A stretch of DNA of 64,000 nt from Bacillus sp. SA1-12 (GTDB taxonomy: Bacteria; Bacillota; Bacilli; Bacillales; Bacillaceae): NCBI RefSeq assembly GCF_000981385.1, contig NZ_LATZ01000015.1, forward strand, positions 32,726 to 96,725, written 5' to 3'. A program made the translations under genes and the position numbers. Each line of letters begins with the position of its first letter. Position 1 is the first letter of the stretch. The notes under the pieces were generated by a model, which saw only the letters and a list, made by a program, of their open reading frames with translations, was not told the origin of the DNA and ran no database searches. This document shows, piece after piece, positions 9,232-17,091 of this stretch.

Positions 9232-10218
9232 TCAAGGTCTTTGAAATGCTCCAGGAGGTTTTTCCATCCAACCTCTGTCAATCATTATATTAAATCCATC
9301 TTCCGCATATGTCATAACTTCAGTCAAGAGTTTAGAATAGTTAGCAGTTAAATCTCTTCTCATTGAAACAGACAAAGCATGTCCAAAATACGTAAAGCTC
9401 GTAGCGTTTAGTGTAGTAACCAAAAACATAATCAATTTTTCTGAAAATGGAGATACCTTTGAGTCTGTCACCTCCATTTCAACAGGAACCGTCCCAAACA
9501 AATCTTCTTCTTTCAAAAGATTGTTTAAATAATAAATTTGCTTATTAGCTAAATCCTTCCCCCTTTCTAGGTACTGTTTGATTACTTTATCGTCCACGAC
9601 TTGAATTAAGCCATATAATAAGAGTATTCCAAAATAATTTCTTTCAATATTAAAAAAAACCTCGGTAAGCTCCATAGAATTAATCGGTCTTCTCTGACCA
9701 AACCACCCTGTCAAGAAAGATTGTTTTTCTACAAATTCAACTTTATGAGGATAAGGGATTTTTGGGGGGCGGTCATAAATACCTTTTGATAACATACAGC
9801 GTACTGACTTCTTATAAAGTCCATTCATTGAATTTAGAATTTGAGAAAAAAGTTCAAGTACATCATCTCGTGCAACGTTTGAAGTAAGAATACCGTAATT
9901 TAACAAGCCTATTCTGCTCATACCATATACAAAACTTAACGCATACAAATCATCAAATAGTGCAGGTGCTGAATAGTTAATATCTATGTCCGAAAATCCC
10001 TGAGGGATTGGAAACTTTTCTTCTTTAAATATATTTTCGATTTTTTTCATGTGCGTTTCCGAAAAGTTTAACGCTTCATTTACAATTGGAATGATTTCTT
10101 CATCTTTAAGATGTTGTAAAAAATGCTTAAAAAAACAAATAGAGGCACTATCATAAATATATGTACTCCACAAGCTCGCTATTTCTGTAGATGATAACTT
10201 GATGTTGGGATTTTCCAT
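9232..10218 (-). CDS. DUF3231 family protein
   Basis: A 328-residue protein of the DUF3231 family, which is common in spore-forming Bacillaceae. It has two similar helical halves (about 5-160 and 170-325), each likely a ferritin-like four-helix bundle. The second half ends with DRGWMEKPPGAFQRP, a typical family ending. The function is unknown; the double-bundle shape and relation to CotF-like proteins suggest a spore or stress role, which is inference. It is monocistronic and divergent from the region to its right. No T-run terminator for the minus strand was found downstream. Confidence 0.8.
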   Translation of the reverse strand: MENPNIKLSSTEIASLWSTYIYDSASICFFKHFLQHLKDEEIIPIVNEALNFSETHMKKIENIFKEEKFPIPQGFSDIDINYSAPALFDDLYALSFVYGMSRIGLLNYGILTSNVARDDVLELFSQILNSMNGLYKKSVRCMLSKGIYDRPPKIPYPHKVEFVEKQSFLTGWFGQRRPINSMELTEVFFNIERNYFGILLLYGLIQVVDDKVIKQYLERGKDLANKQIYYLNNLLKEEDLFGTVPVEMEVTDSKVSPFSEKLIMFLVTTLNATSFTYFGHALSVSMRRDLTANYSKLLTEVMTYAEDGFNIMIDRGWMEKPPGAFQRP

Positions 10219-10747
10219 TAGTCACGTTCACCCTTCCATAAAAAAACAGTTTTTTTTAGAATTAGATATTTTTGTTGATCTTATTCATATGGTTACACCT
10301 AAAGGATCAAATTTTGTTTTTTCATATGTGGCATCAATTAATAGAAGTTAAAGGTTTTATTAAAGAAGAGAACCCGTTTATTTTAGGAACGCGTCTTTCA
10401 TGTATTGGGCAGACCCATACTATCTTACAGATAGTAAGTAGATATATCATTGCAAGATTTATCTAAAAATTTTGTGGATATATTGTTAAAGTACTGAAAT
10501 AAAATTGGCAACCCCAATTTAGAGTAGTAGAGAAATATTATTTATACCCAAAAACTCCTAGAAAATTGGAAAAATAAAACTTTTTTTCAATTTTTACGTA
10601 TATAATGAAAGAGAATGTCTACCTAGTTGAATGGTGGTTTAAAACATGTAAGACCTAAGAAATAATGAAGTTGACTTAATAAAGGAGCGTTGTATAATAA
10701 AGACAAATAATTTTTTTTTTGATATGATAACTTTTTTTTAGAATGGT
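10219..10747. other. Intergenic between divergent DUF3231 and YheO-like genes
   Basis: A 64-codon plus-strand frame at 10272-10466 has no ribosome binding site and no recognisable motif; I treat it as chance or debris. The rest is AT-rich promoter sequence. Confidence 0.4.
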
Positions 10748-11413
10748 GTGATTCGGTTGGAAAGTGTAAAGGATGAATTTGAATTATTTAGATCATTAAT
10801 AAAAGGGATTGCTGCTCAATTTGGTGATAAATGTGAAGTTGTTTTGCACGATTTAACTGGCAGTTATGAAAGTACGATAGTTGCAATTGAAAATGGGCAT
10901 ATAACGGGTCGGAAAATTGGTGACCCTGGAAGCAATTTGGGGCTGGAAGTTTTGAGAGGTACGGTCAAGGATGGAGATCGATATAACTATATTACTCAAA
11001 CAAGTGATGGTAAAATTCTAAGATCTACATCAATTTATTTAAAAAATAGTAAAGAGGAGATAATAGGGTCTATTTGCATAAATTTGGATATTTCAGACTT
11101 TATTGTAGCTGAAAATACAATTAAATCAATTACAATGAATGGTATGAACCAAGATGTCCAAGAAGTTTTTGTTAATGATGTGAATGACCTTTTAGAGTAT
11201 TTACTTAAAGAGTGTCAAAAAGAGATTGGTAAACCAGTCTTTCATATGTCTAAAGAAGAAAAGTTAAAAGCATTAGAGTTTTTAGATAAAAGAGGAGCAT
11301 TTCTCATTAAAAAAGCTGGTGACAGAGTTTGTAACTTTTTTGATATCTCTAAGTTTACATTATACAACTATTTAGATGATATTCGCTCACAAGATAAAAA
11401 ATCGACTTATTAA
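10748..11413 (+). CDS. YheO/DauR-type transcriptional regulator
   Basis: A 221-residue protein with an N-terminal YheO-like PAS domain (CEVVLHDLTG near 33; STSIYLKN and GSICINLDISDF near 94-118) and a C-terminal YheO/DauR HTH domain (KALEFLDKRGAFLIKKAG, then ISKFTLYNYLDDIR). DauR of Pseudomonas controls D-arginine catabolism; related proteins sit beside D-amino-acid genes. Here it precedes, after a terminator, a D-serine-dehydratase-fold enzyme, an M20 hydrolase, RidA and a symporter in the same orientation, so it likely controls them. GTG 10748 and TTG 10757 are both possible starts; neither has a strong ribosome binding site. Confidence 0.85.
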   Translation: MIRLESVKDEFELFRSLIKGIAAQFGDKCEVVLHDLTGSYESTIVAIENGHITGRKIGDPGSNLGLEVLRGTVKDGDRYNYITQTSDGKILRSTSIYLKNSKEEIIGSICINLDISDFIVAENTIKSITMNGMNQDVQEVFVNDVNDLLEYLLKECQKEIGKPVFHMSKEEKLKALEFLDKRGAFLIKKAGDRVCNFFDISKFTLYNYLDDIRSQDKKSTY

Positions 11414-11429
11414 AAACTATTCTCAAACC

Positions 11430-11473
11430 AAAAAAGCCGATATTTACCCGTTAAGGTAAATCGGTTTTTTCTA
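11430..11473 (+). terminator. Terminator after the YheO-like regulator
   Basis: AAAAAGCCGATATTTACC pairs with GGTAAATCGGTTTTTT around a CGTTAA loop. Confidence 0.85.
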
Positions 11474-11791
11474 TTTAAGTGAGAAACTTTTATTTTTCTC
11501 AATGTTTTTTCTTCATGATCCTCTTAATTTAACAAAATATAAAAAAAAGTTTTAGAGCCTAAATAAAAGTTTTAGAAACTAATTGACAATAGGATTCTTT
11601 CAAATATAATGAGTAATATAAGAAAAAAAATTTTTAGGTAAAAAAATTTTTTTGAATATTAATATTTATTATAGCATAAATCCCTCGCTATTGAATTTGT
11701 GGGTTGTGTATGCAGGAGGTGGTAAACTACATAAGTGTTAATAGAGAGTAAAAGATTGGTGTTACAAAATTAAAGGTAAGGAGTGAAAAAG

Positions 11792-12874
11792 ATGAAAAGT
11801 ACCCCCTATGTATATGTTGATTTAGATAAAGTTGACAAGAATATCCAATCAATGGCTAATCGCTTGAAAAGGGCAGGAATTGATCACTGGCCACATATAA
11901 AAACACATAAAAGTGTGGAGCTGGCAAAAAGACAGTTGGAGGCAGGGGCAAAAGGGATTACATGTGCAAAATTATCTGAGGCAGAAATTATGGCAGAGGC
12001 AGGCATACAATTGATTTTAATTGCTTATCCGTTAATTGGAACTGAGAATTTGCAACGATTAGGAAAATTAGCAGAGAAAATTCAAGTTCGTACAACTGTT
12101 GATAGTTATGTTGTTGCAGAAGGAATTTCAAAAGTTGGGGAAGCATTAGGAAAAAGGATGGAAGTGCTAATCGAAATTGATGGTGGAAGTCACCGTGGAG
12201 GGGTACAGCCTGGAGAAGATGCGGTAAAATTTGCGCTAGATATTGCTAAGTTGCCTGGTATTGAGATTGTTGGCATTTTTACTTACGTCGGACAAATTTA
12301 TGGCTTTTCAAGCGAAGTAGAAGTTAAAAGAGAAACCTTGAGAGAAGCAAATATTTTGCTTGAAACAAAAGAGCTTCTCCATAAGAACGGAATCGATGTG
12401 TCTGTTACATCAGGAGGATCAACTCTATCTTCTTTCCATGCTGAACAATTAAAAGGAATAAGTGAAAGCAGGGCGGGTAATTACATTTTTGGCGATATGA
12501 ATTCGATTTATCATGGGATTCACTCTATAGATGATTGTGCATTAAAGGTTCTCTCTACAATTGTAAGCGTTCCATTACCTGGCTATGCAACGATTGATGC
12601 TGGTAGTAAAACGTTGACAAGTGATTTATCTGTCGAAGGCAGTAACTATGGACATGTTGTGGGAAGACCAGATGTAAAGATTACAAAATTGAATGAGGAG
12701 CATGGCTATATCAGATATAATCCAGAATGTATCACGTTTCATGTTGGTGACCAAATCGAAATAATTCCAAATCATAGCTGTGTAATCCCGAACTTAAATG
12801 ATTTTATTTTTACATATAGAAATGGTGAGTATGCAGGGCCACTAACAATAGATGCAAGAGGGAAAAATTTTTAA
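11792..12874 (+). CDS. D-serine dehydratase / D-threonine aldolase-fold PLP enzyme
   Basis: A 360-residue fold-type III PLP enzyme: an alanine-racemase N-terminal barrel plus the D-serine-dehydratase-like C-terminal domain. The motif PHIKTHK places the Schiff-base lysine at Lys37. PNHSC near the C-terminus places His328 and Cys330, the zinc ligand pair of DSD1-type dehydratases. Family members remove or split beta-hydroxy D-amino acids (D-serine, D-threonine, D-threo-3-hydroxyaspartate). ATG 11792 is chosen because TAAGGAG ends 8 bases before it; an in-frame GTG at 11783 overlaps that ribosome binding site. It leads a tight unit with the M20 hydrolase and RidA. RidA fits a dehydratase that releases enamine intermediates. 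The exact substrate cannot be read from sequence. Confidence 0.88.
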   Translation: MKSTPYVYVDLDKVDKNIQSMANRLKRAGIDHWPHIKTHKSVELAKRQLEAGAKGITCAKLSEAEIMAEAGIQLILIAYPLIGTENLQRLGKLAEKIQVRTTVDSYVVAEGISKVGEALGKRMEVLIEIDGGSHRGGVQPGEDAVKFALDIAKLPGIEIVGIFTYVGQIYGFSSEVEVKRETLREANILLETKELLHKNGIDVSVTSGGSTLSSFHAEQLKGISESRAGNYIFGDMNSIYHGIHSIDDCALKVLSTIVSVPLPGYATIDAGSKTLTSDLSVEGSNYGHVVGRPDVKITKLNEEHGYIRYNPECITFHVGDQIEIIPNHSCVIPNLNDFIFTYRNGEYAGPLTIDARGKNF

Positions 12875-12888
12875 TAAGGGGGTCTCAA

Positions 12889-14064
12889 ATGGCAAATACA
12901 AATTTTAAGGATTCCGCTTACTTTGACTCAAATGAATTAATCGAGATACTATGTGGTTTAATATCAAAAAATAGTGAAAATCCATTAAAAACTGAAGAAG
13001 CTGCTGCATTTTATATTAAAGAAATACTACTTAGCAATGGGATAGAAACAGAGCTTTCCTGGGCTGAAAAGGGTAGACCAAATGTTTTAGCAAGATTAAA
13101 AGGGAATCAGCCCGGTCCAACATTATTATATAACGGCCACTTAGATGTTGTTCCAGCAGGATCTGGATGGAGTGTAGATCCATTTGCAGGTTTGATACGC
13201 GATGGAAAAGTATTTGGACGTGGAGCTGCAGATATGAAGTCTGGAGTTGCAGCGATGATCTATACGGCGATTATTTTAAAGCGAATGGGTACTCCGTTTG
13301 CTGGAGAATTAATTCTTTTTTTTAATGTAGATGAAGAAAGAGAAAACATTGGCATGCTTCATTTCTTAAAAGGTAATATTACCGCTGATTACACGATCAT
13401 CGGTGAGCCTACTGAGTTAGAAATATGTATTGCGCATAAAGGGGTCGCCCGTTATCGACTACATACAAAAGGAACTTCCCAACATGCAGCCAAAGTAAAA
13501 GGTGCAGATAATGCTATTCATAAAATGGCTGAGATTATCAGTAACTTAGCTAAATTAGATAAAAAAATTAGTGAAAAAGAGGATCCACTACTAGGAAATG
13601 GATCATTAACGATCACTGAAATTAAAGGCGGAACGGCTCCAAACATGGTTCCTGAGAAATGCATTATTGAGATTGACCGAAGAGTATTACCAGGAGATAC
13701 AAAAGAATCTGTAAAGAATGAAATTAGGCAAGCTTTGGGGGCCAATTCAAAACTGAAAATGGAGTATGAGTTAGAAGAGTATTTATTCCTTCCCGCAAGT
13801 TCCATACCTAAAGATCATGTACTTGTTGAAAACCTAGCAAAAGTGTGTGAAAAAGTAAATAAAGAAGAAGCAAAAATAAAAGTTTTCGAGGCAACGTGTG
13901 AGGCGCCATTTTTTTCGGTTCATAAAGGAATACCAACAGTTATATTTGGTCCAGGATCCTTAAAACAAGCACACGTTATTGATGAATATGTGGAGGTAAA
14001 TGAACTCAAACAAGCTGCTTTTGCTTATGGTGAATTGGCATTAGAGCTTTTGAAATCAAATTAA
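12889..14064 (+). CDS. M20 family metallo-amidohydrolase (ArgE/DapE-like)
   Basis: A 391-residue two-domain peptidase of the M20 family, which uses a di-zinc site to cleave N-acyl or peptide bonds. Visible ligands and motifs: GHLDVVPAG (first His, Asp), GRGAADMKSG (bridging Asp), NVDEERENIG (catalytic Glu pair), GEPTELE, and near the C-terminus GSLKQAHVIDEYVEV (last His). The dimerisation lid lies between about residues 180 and 290. A GGGGGT ribosome binding site precedes the ATG, 14 bases after the PLP enzyme stop. In this setting it may deacylate an N-acyl amino acid or a dipeptide before the PLP enzyme acts; that is inference. Confidence 0.9.
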   Translation: MANTNFKDSAYFDSNELIEILCGLISKNSENPLKTEEAAAFYIKEILLSNGIETELSWAEKGRPNVLARLKGNQPGPTLLYNGHLDVVPAGSGWSVDPFAGLIRDGKVFGRGAADMKSGVAAMIYTAIILKRMGTPFAGELILFFNVDEERENIGMLHFLKGNITADYTIIGEPTELEICIAHKGVARYRLHTKGTSQHAAKVKGADNAIHKMAEIISNLAKLDKKISEKEDPLLGNGSLTITEIKGGTAPNMVPEKCIIEIDRRVLPGDTKESVKNEIRQALGANSKLKMEYELEEYLFLPASSIPKDHVLVENLAKVCEKVNKEEAKIKVFEATCEAPFFSVHKGIPTVIFGPGSLKQAHVIDEYVEVNELKQAAFAYGELALELLKSN

Positions 14065-14105
14065 TTTTAGAAAAAATAAAGATGTTAATTCAAGGAGAGA
14101 ATAGT

Positions 14106-14567
14106 ATGTCAATTGAAGCAAAACTGAAGGAATTAAATATCCAATTACAAGAAGTACAAACTCCGAAATTTAGTTACCTACCAGTAAATCAAACTGGTAA
14201 TCTTGTATATACTTCTGGACAGGATTGCAGAGTAAACGGAGAACTTATTTTAAAAGGTAAACTAGGTAAAGATCTAACAATTGAAGAGGGGCAAAAAGCA
14301 GCGCGTCAATGTGTGATTAATTGTTTATCTGTACTTAAATGGCATTTAGGAAGCTTAGACAGGGTAAAAAAAGTTGTGAAAATGTTAGGGTTTGTTCAAA
14401 GTGAAGAAGGATTTAAGGATCAACCGTATGTAATGAATGGAGCCTCAGATATCCTCATTGAAGTCTTTGGTGAAAAAGGAAAACATGCCCGCTCAGCAAT
14501 TGGAACAAACGAGTTACCATTTAATACTCCTGTGGAAATTGAGATTATTGTTGAAGTAGAAGATTAA
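14106..14567 (+). CDS. RidA family protein (YjgF-type enamine/imine deaminase)
   Basis: A 154-residue member of the YjgF/YER057c/UK114 superfamily, of the longer subgroup (YjgF_endoribonc type). Typical parts: NLVYTSGQDCRVNGELILKG, then QKAARQCVINCLSVLKWHLG, and a C-terminal NELPFNTPVEIEIIVEV. RidA proteins hydrolyse reactive enamines and imines made by PLP-dependent dehydratases, which matches the first gene of this unit. ATG 14106 is chosen since AAGGAG lies 8 bases upstream; an in-frame ATG at 14082 has none. The Arg common in the active-site loop of canonical RidA is not clearly aligned here, so it may be a specialised subgroup. Confidence 0.88.
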   Translation: MSIEAKLKELNIQLQEVQTPKFSYLPVNQTGNLVYTSGQDCRVNGELILKGKLGKDLTIEEGQKAARQCVINCLSVLKWHLGSLDRVKKVVKMLGFVQSEEGFKDQPYVMNGASDILIEVFGEKGKHARSAIGTNELPFNTPVEIEIIVEVED

Positions 14568-14642
14568 GTAGAAACAGCGTTCGGGGATTGTATGCAATGG
14601 TATAATCCCTTGTCAACTATGAAGGAATCATTCATTCCCTAA

Positions 14643-14659
14643 AAAGAAAGCGCTTTTAA
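14643..14659 (+). promoter_or_regulatory. cre-like CcpA site before the DUF3311/symporter pair
   Basis: AAGAAAGCGCTTTTA matches the cre consensus WTGNAANCGNWNNCW at 13 of 15 positions by eye and is nearly palindromic. It lies about 60 bp before the DUF3311 gene. Confidence 0.5.
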
Positions 14660-14718
14660 TATCTGAATTTTCTGATTTGTGATTTTGAAAAATACTTTTT
14701 TATATGAGGAGTTATGAG

Positions 14719-14922
14719 ATGAAAAGACCTGTGTTATATTTACTATCTTTCATTGCGTATATAATCATGCCAATTGGTGTTGTTTTTGCTAATCGTGTAG
14801 AACCCTATGTGTTAGGGTTACCATTCTTACTTTTTTGGATGGTTCTTTGTATTTTTATAGGGACAGGTATTATGACAATTATTTATCAATTTGTTCGTGA
14901 GGAAGAGGAAGGGATGGAATAA
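14719..14922 (+). CDS. DUF3311 small membrane protein, symporter partner
   Basis: A 67-residue protein with two hydrophobic segments (LYLLSFIAYIIMPIGVVFA and LPFLLFWMVLCIFIGTGIM) and an acidic tail. DUF3311 genes typically lie directly before sodium:solute symporter genes, as here, with the next ATG three bases after this stop. It probably supports the transporter in the membrane. ATG 14719 is preferred over 14704, because GAGGAG lies 7 bases before it. Confidence 0.8.
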   Translation: MKRPVLYLLSFIAYIIMPIGVVFANRVEPYVLGLPFLLFWMVLCIFIGTGIMTIIYQFVREEEEGME

Positions 14923-14924
14923 AA

Positions 14925-16403
14925 ATGAAGCACATATCTATTATTATTCTTGCAATTTTTCTACTTTTATCTCTATATTTAGGAATTCGTGCCTCTAAAG
15001 GGAAAAGCAAGGATCTTGAACAATGGGCGCTTGGTGGTCGTGGTTTCGGTACACTTTTTATTTTCTTATTGATGGCAGGAGAACTTTATACGGTTAATGC
15101 TTTAATGGGTATAAGCGGATGGGCTTATGGAAAAGGAGCTGCGTCTTTTTATAATATTACCATGCTTAATTTTATAGTTGGGTTCTGGCTTTTACCGCTT
15201 ATTTGGAAATATGGAAAAAAACACAAATTAATTTCTCAAGCCGACTTTTTTGTGAAGAGCTACAATAGTCCTTTGTTGGGGATTTTCGTAACTCTCGTTG
15301 GTTTTATAGCGATGATTCCTTATTTGATTATCCAATTGAAGGGCCTGGGAATTATTGTGTCACAAGCATCTTACGGTACCATTTCTCCAACCTTAGCAAT
15401 TTGGATTGGAATGATTTCCATAACTGTTTATGTGATGGTTTCGGGTATTAATGGTTCAGCATGGAATGCTGTTATTAAAGATATTCTAATTGTTGTTGTT
15501 GTTCTTTTTCTAGGTATTTATCTTCCAATTCACTACTACGGCGGTATTGGGGCTATGTTCCAAGCAGTTGATCAAGCAAAACCAGGTTTTTTAGAACTAC
15601 CTAATTCTGGATTTAGTCAATCTTGGTATATTTCCAATGTTCTTTTATTATCTTTGGGTTATTATATGTGGCCACATACATTTGTAGCAATTTTTTCTGC
15701 AAAAAGCTCTAATGCAGTTAGAAAAAATGCTATTATATTACCTTTATACATGCTGTTTACTCTTTTTGTCTTATTTATTGGAACTGCATCTGTTTTGCAA
15801 GTCCCGGGATTAACTAATGGAGACATAGCAATTTTTGAGATTGCTAAAAAAACATTTGATCCTTGGGTTGTTGGATTTATTGGCGCAGCAGGACTTCTAA
15901 CAGCAATTGTTCCTGGATCTATGCTTTTAATGACTACTGCAGCCATGTTATCCAAAAACGTTATTCAAGAGATTCGACCAAAAACAACCGATGTACAAGT
16001 GGCAAATTTAGCGCGCTATTTAGTACCAATTGTTGCATTGATTGCCCTTTATTGCACGTTTAAAGGTGGAGACGCTATCCTTTTATTAATGCTAACTGGA
16101 TACGGTTTTGTTTCGTAATTTGCACCAGCAGTCTTTTGTAGTTTTCTTAAGAAAAATCCATTGACGAAAGAAGGGGTATTCTCTGGGATTACTGTGGGTG
16201 TACTTGCTGTTGCGTATATAAACATTACAGGAGCTACAATGGATAGCCTTTTTCCGGCTTTGCCACAATGGATGAAGGATCTTAATATTGGAATTATTGC
16301 TCTCCTTGCAAATATTATAGTGGCTATAGTTGTCAGTTTGATTACTAAAAAAGCCATAATACAGCAAAAACTGTCAGAACAGCAAGAGAAAAGTTTCGGT
16401 TAA
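14925..16403 (+). pseudogene. Sodium:solute symporter (SSS family) with in-frame stop
   Basis: The reading frame gives an SSS transporter: a short extracellular N-terminus, then DLEQWALGGRGFGTLFIFLL and a chain of hydrophobic helices. At 16116-16118 a TAA interrupts the frame after GYGFVS. The same frame then continues FAPAVFCSFLKK and finishes normally at 16403 (80 further residues, another two helices). In relatives this region reads like GxVSQFxPA, so CAA to TAA at the Gln is the likely change. The product would stop at 397 of about 492 residues and lose the last helices. The gene follows the D-amino-acid unit and probably imported its substrate. Readthrough or sequencing error cannot be excluded. 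Confidence 0.85.
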
Positions 16404-17015
16404 AGGTCAACCTATGATTCAAGTTGATCTGCCTTAAAATTAGGAGCATGCTTCTAGTGACCTAGTTATTTTGGTTGTAACAAACTCACAGATGATCGAT
16501 TTATTATAGAATTATTTACCCAGCAAATTGTATTTGCTGGGTAAACTGATTTACTAACTGTTATAGTAATTAATAAATTTCCCCTTAAACAAATAATTCC
16601 GTAATTAGATTCGTTTGCTCTTTTTTATAAATAACATTTTACACTATCATAAAATGTACCACTTATTTTGGAGAAAATTAAAGATCTTCTTTGAAGGTTT
16701 AGGGCTAGAAGATACGAATAAACTTTCTTATGATATGAAATGGATCCCATGAAATTCCACCTAAAATTAATCATTTTAGTAGTTATTGAACAAACAAAGA
16801 TTGCTGAGTTGGTTGTTAAAGGGAACATGGAGTTAGAATTGAATTTTAGCAAGTATATTGTGAAAAAAAGAGTTTCATACACTATAAACTGAAATTTGCT
16901 AGATCAAGATTTGTATGCAGCCATATGAGTATGACTTTGATTGAAAAGTGGTAAAATCAAATCAGATGTTTGGCTGAGAACAATATGGAAAGGTTTTAAT
17001 ATTATTTAAAGAAAG
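16404..17015. other. Intergenic with one strong hairpin
   Basis: TTTACCCAGCAAAT pairs with ATTTGCTGGGTAAA around a TGT loop (about 16512-16542) but lacks a clear T-run; it may end the symporter transcript. Nothing else could be supported. Confidence 0.5.
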
Positions 17016-17047
17016 GTCCCCGTTCTGATGAAAGGAGAGACGGGGAA
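17016..17047 (-). terminator. Terminator of the minus-strand GH127/GH146 gene
   Basis: On the minus strand TCCCCGT pairs with ACGGGGA around a 14-18 base loop, followed by CCTTTCTTTAAA. It lies 45 bases after the gene's stop. Confidence 0.6.
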
Positions 17048-17091
17048 TAATTCCACTACTGATTTTTGAAGTTTAAACCACTTTATAAGAG

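Noticed and set aside
10272..10466. 64-codon plus-strand frame
   Set aside because: No ribosome binding site and no recognisable motif.
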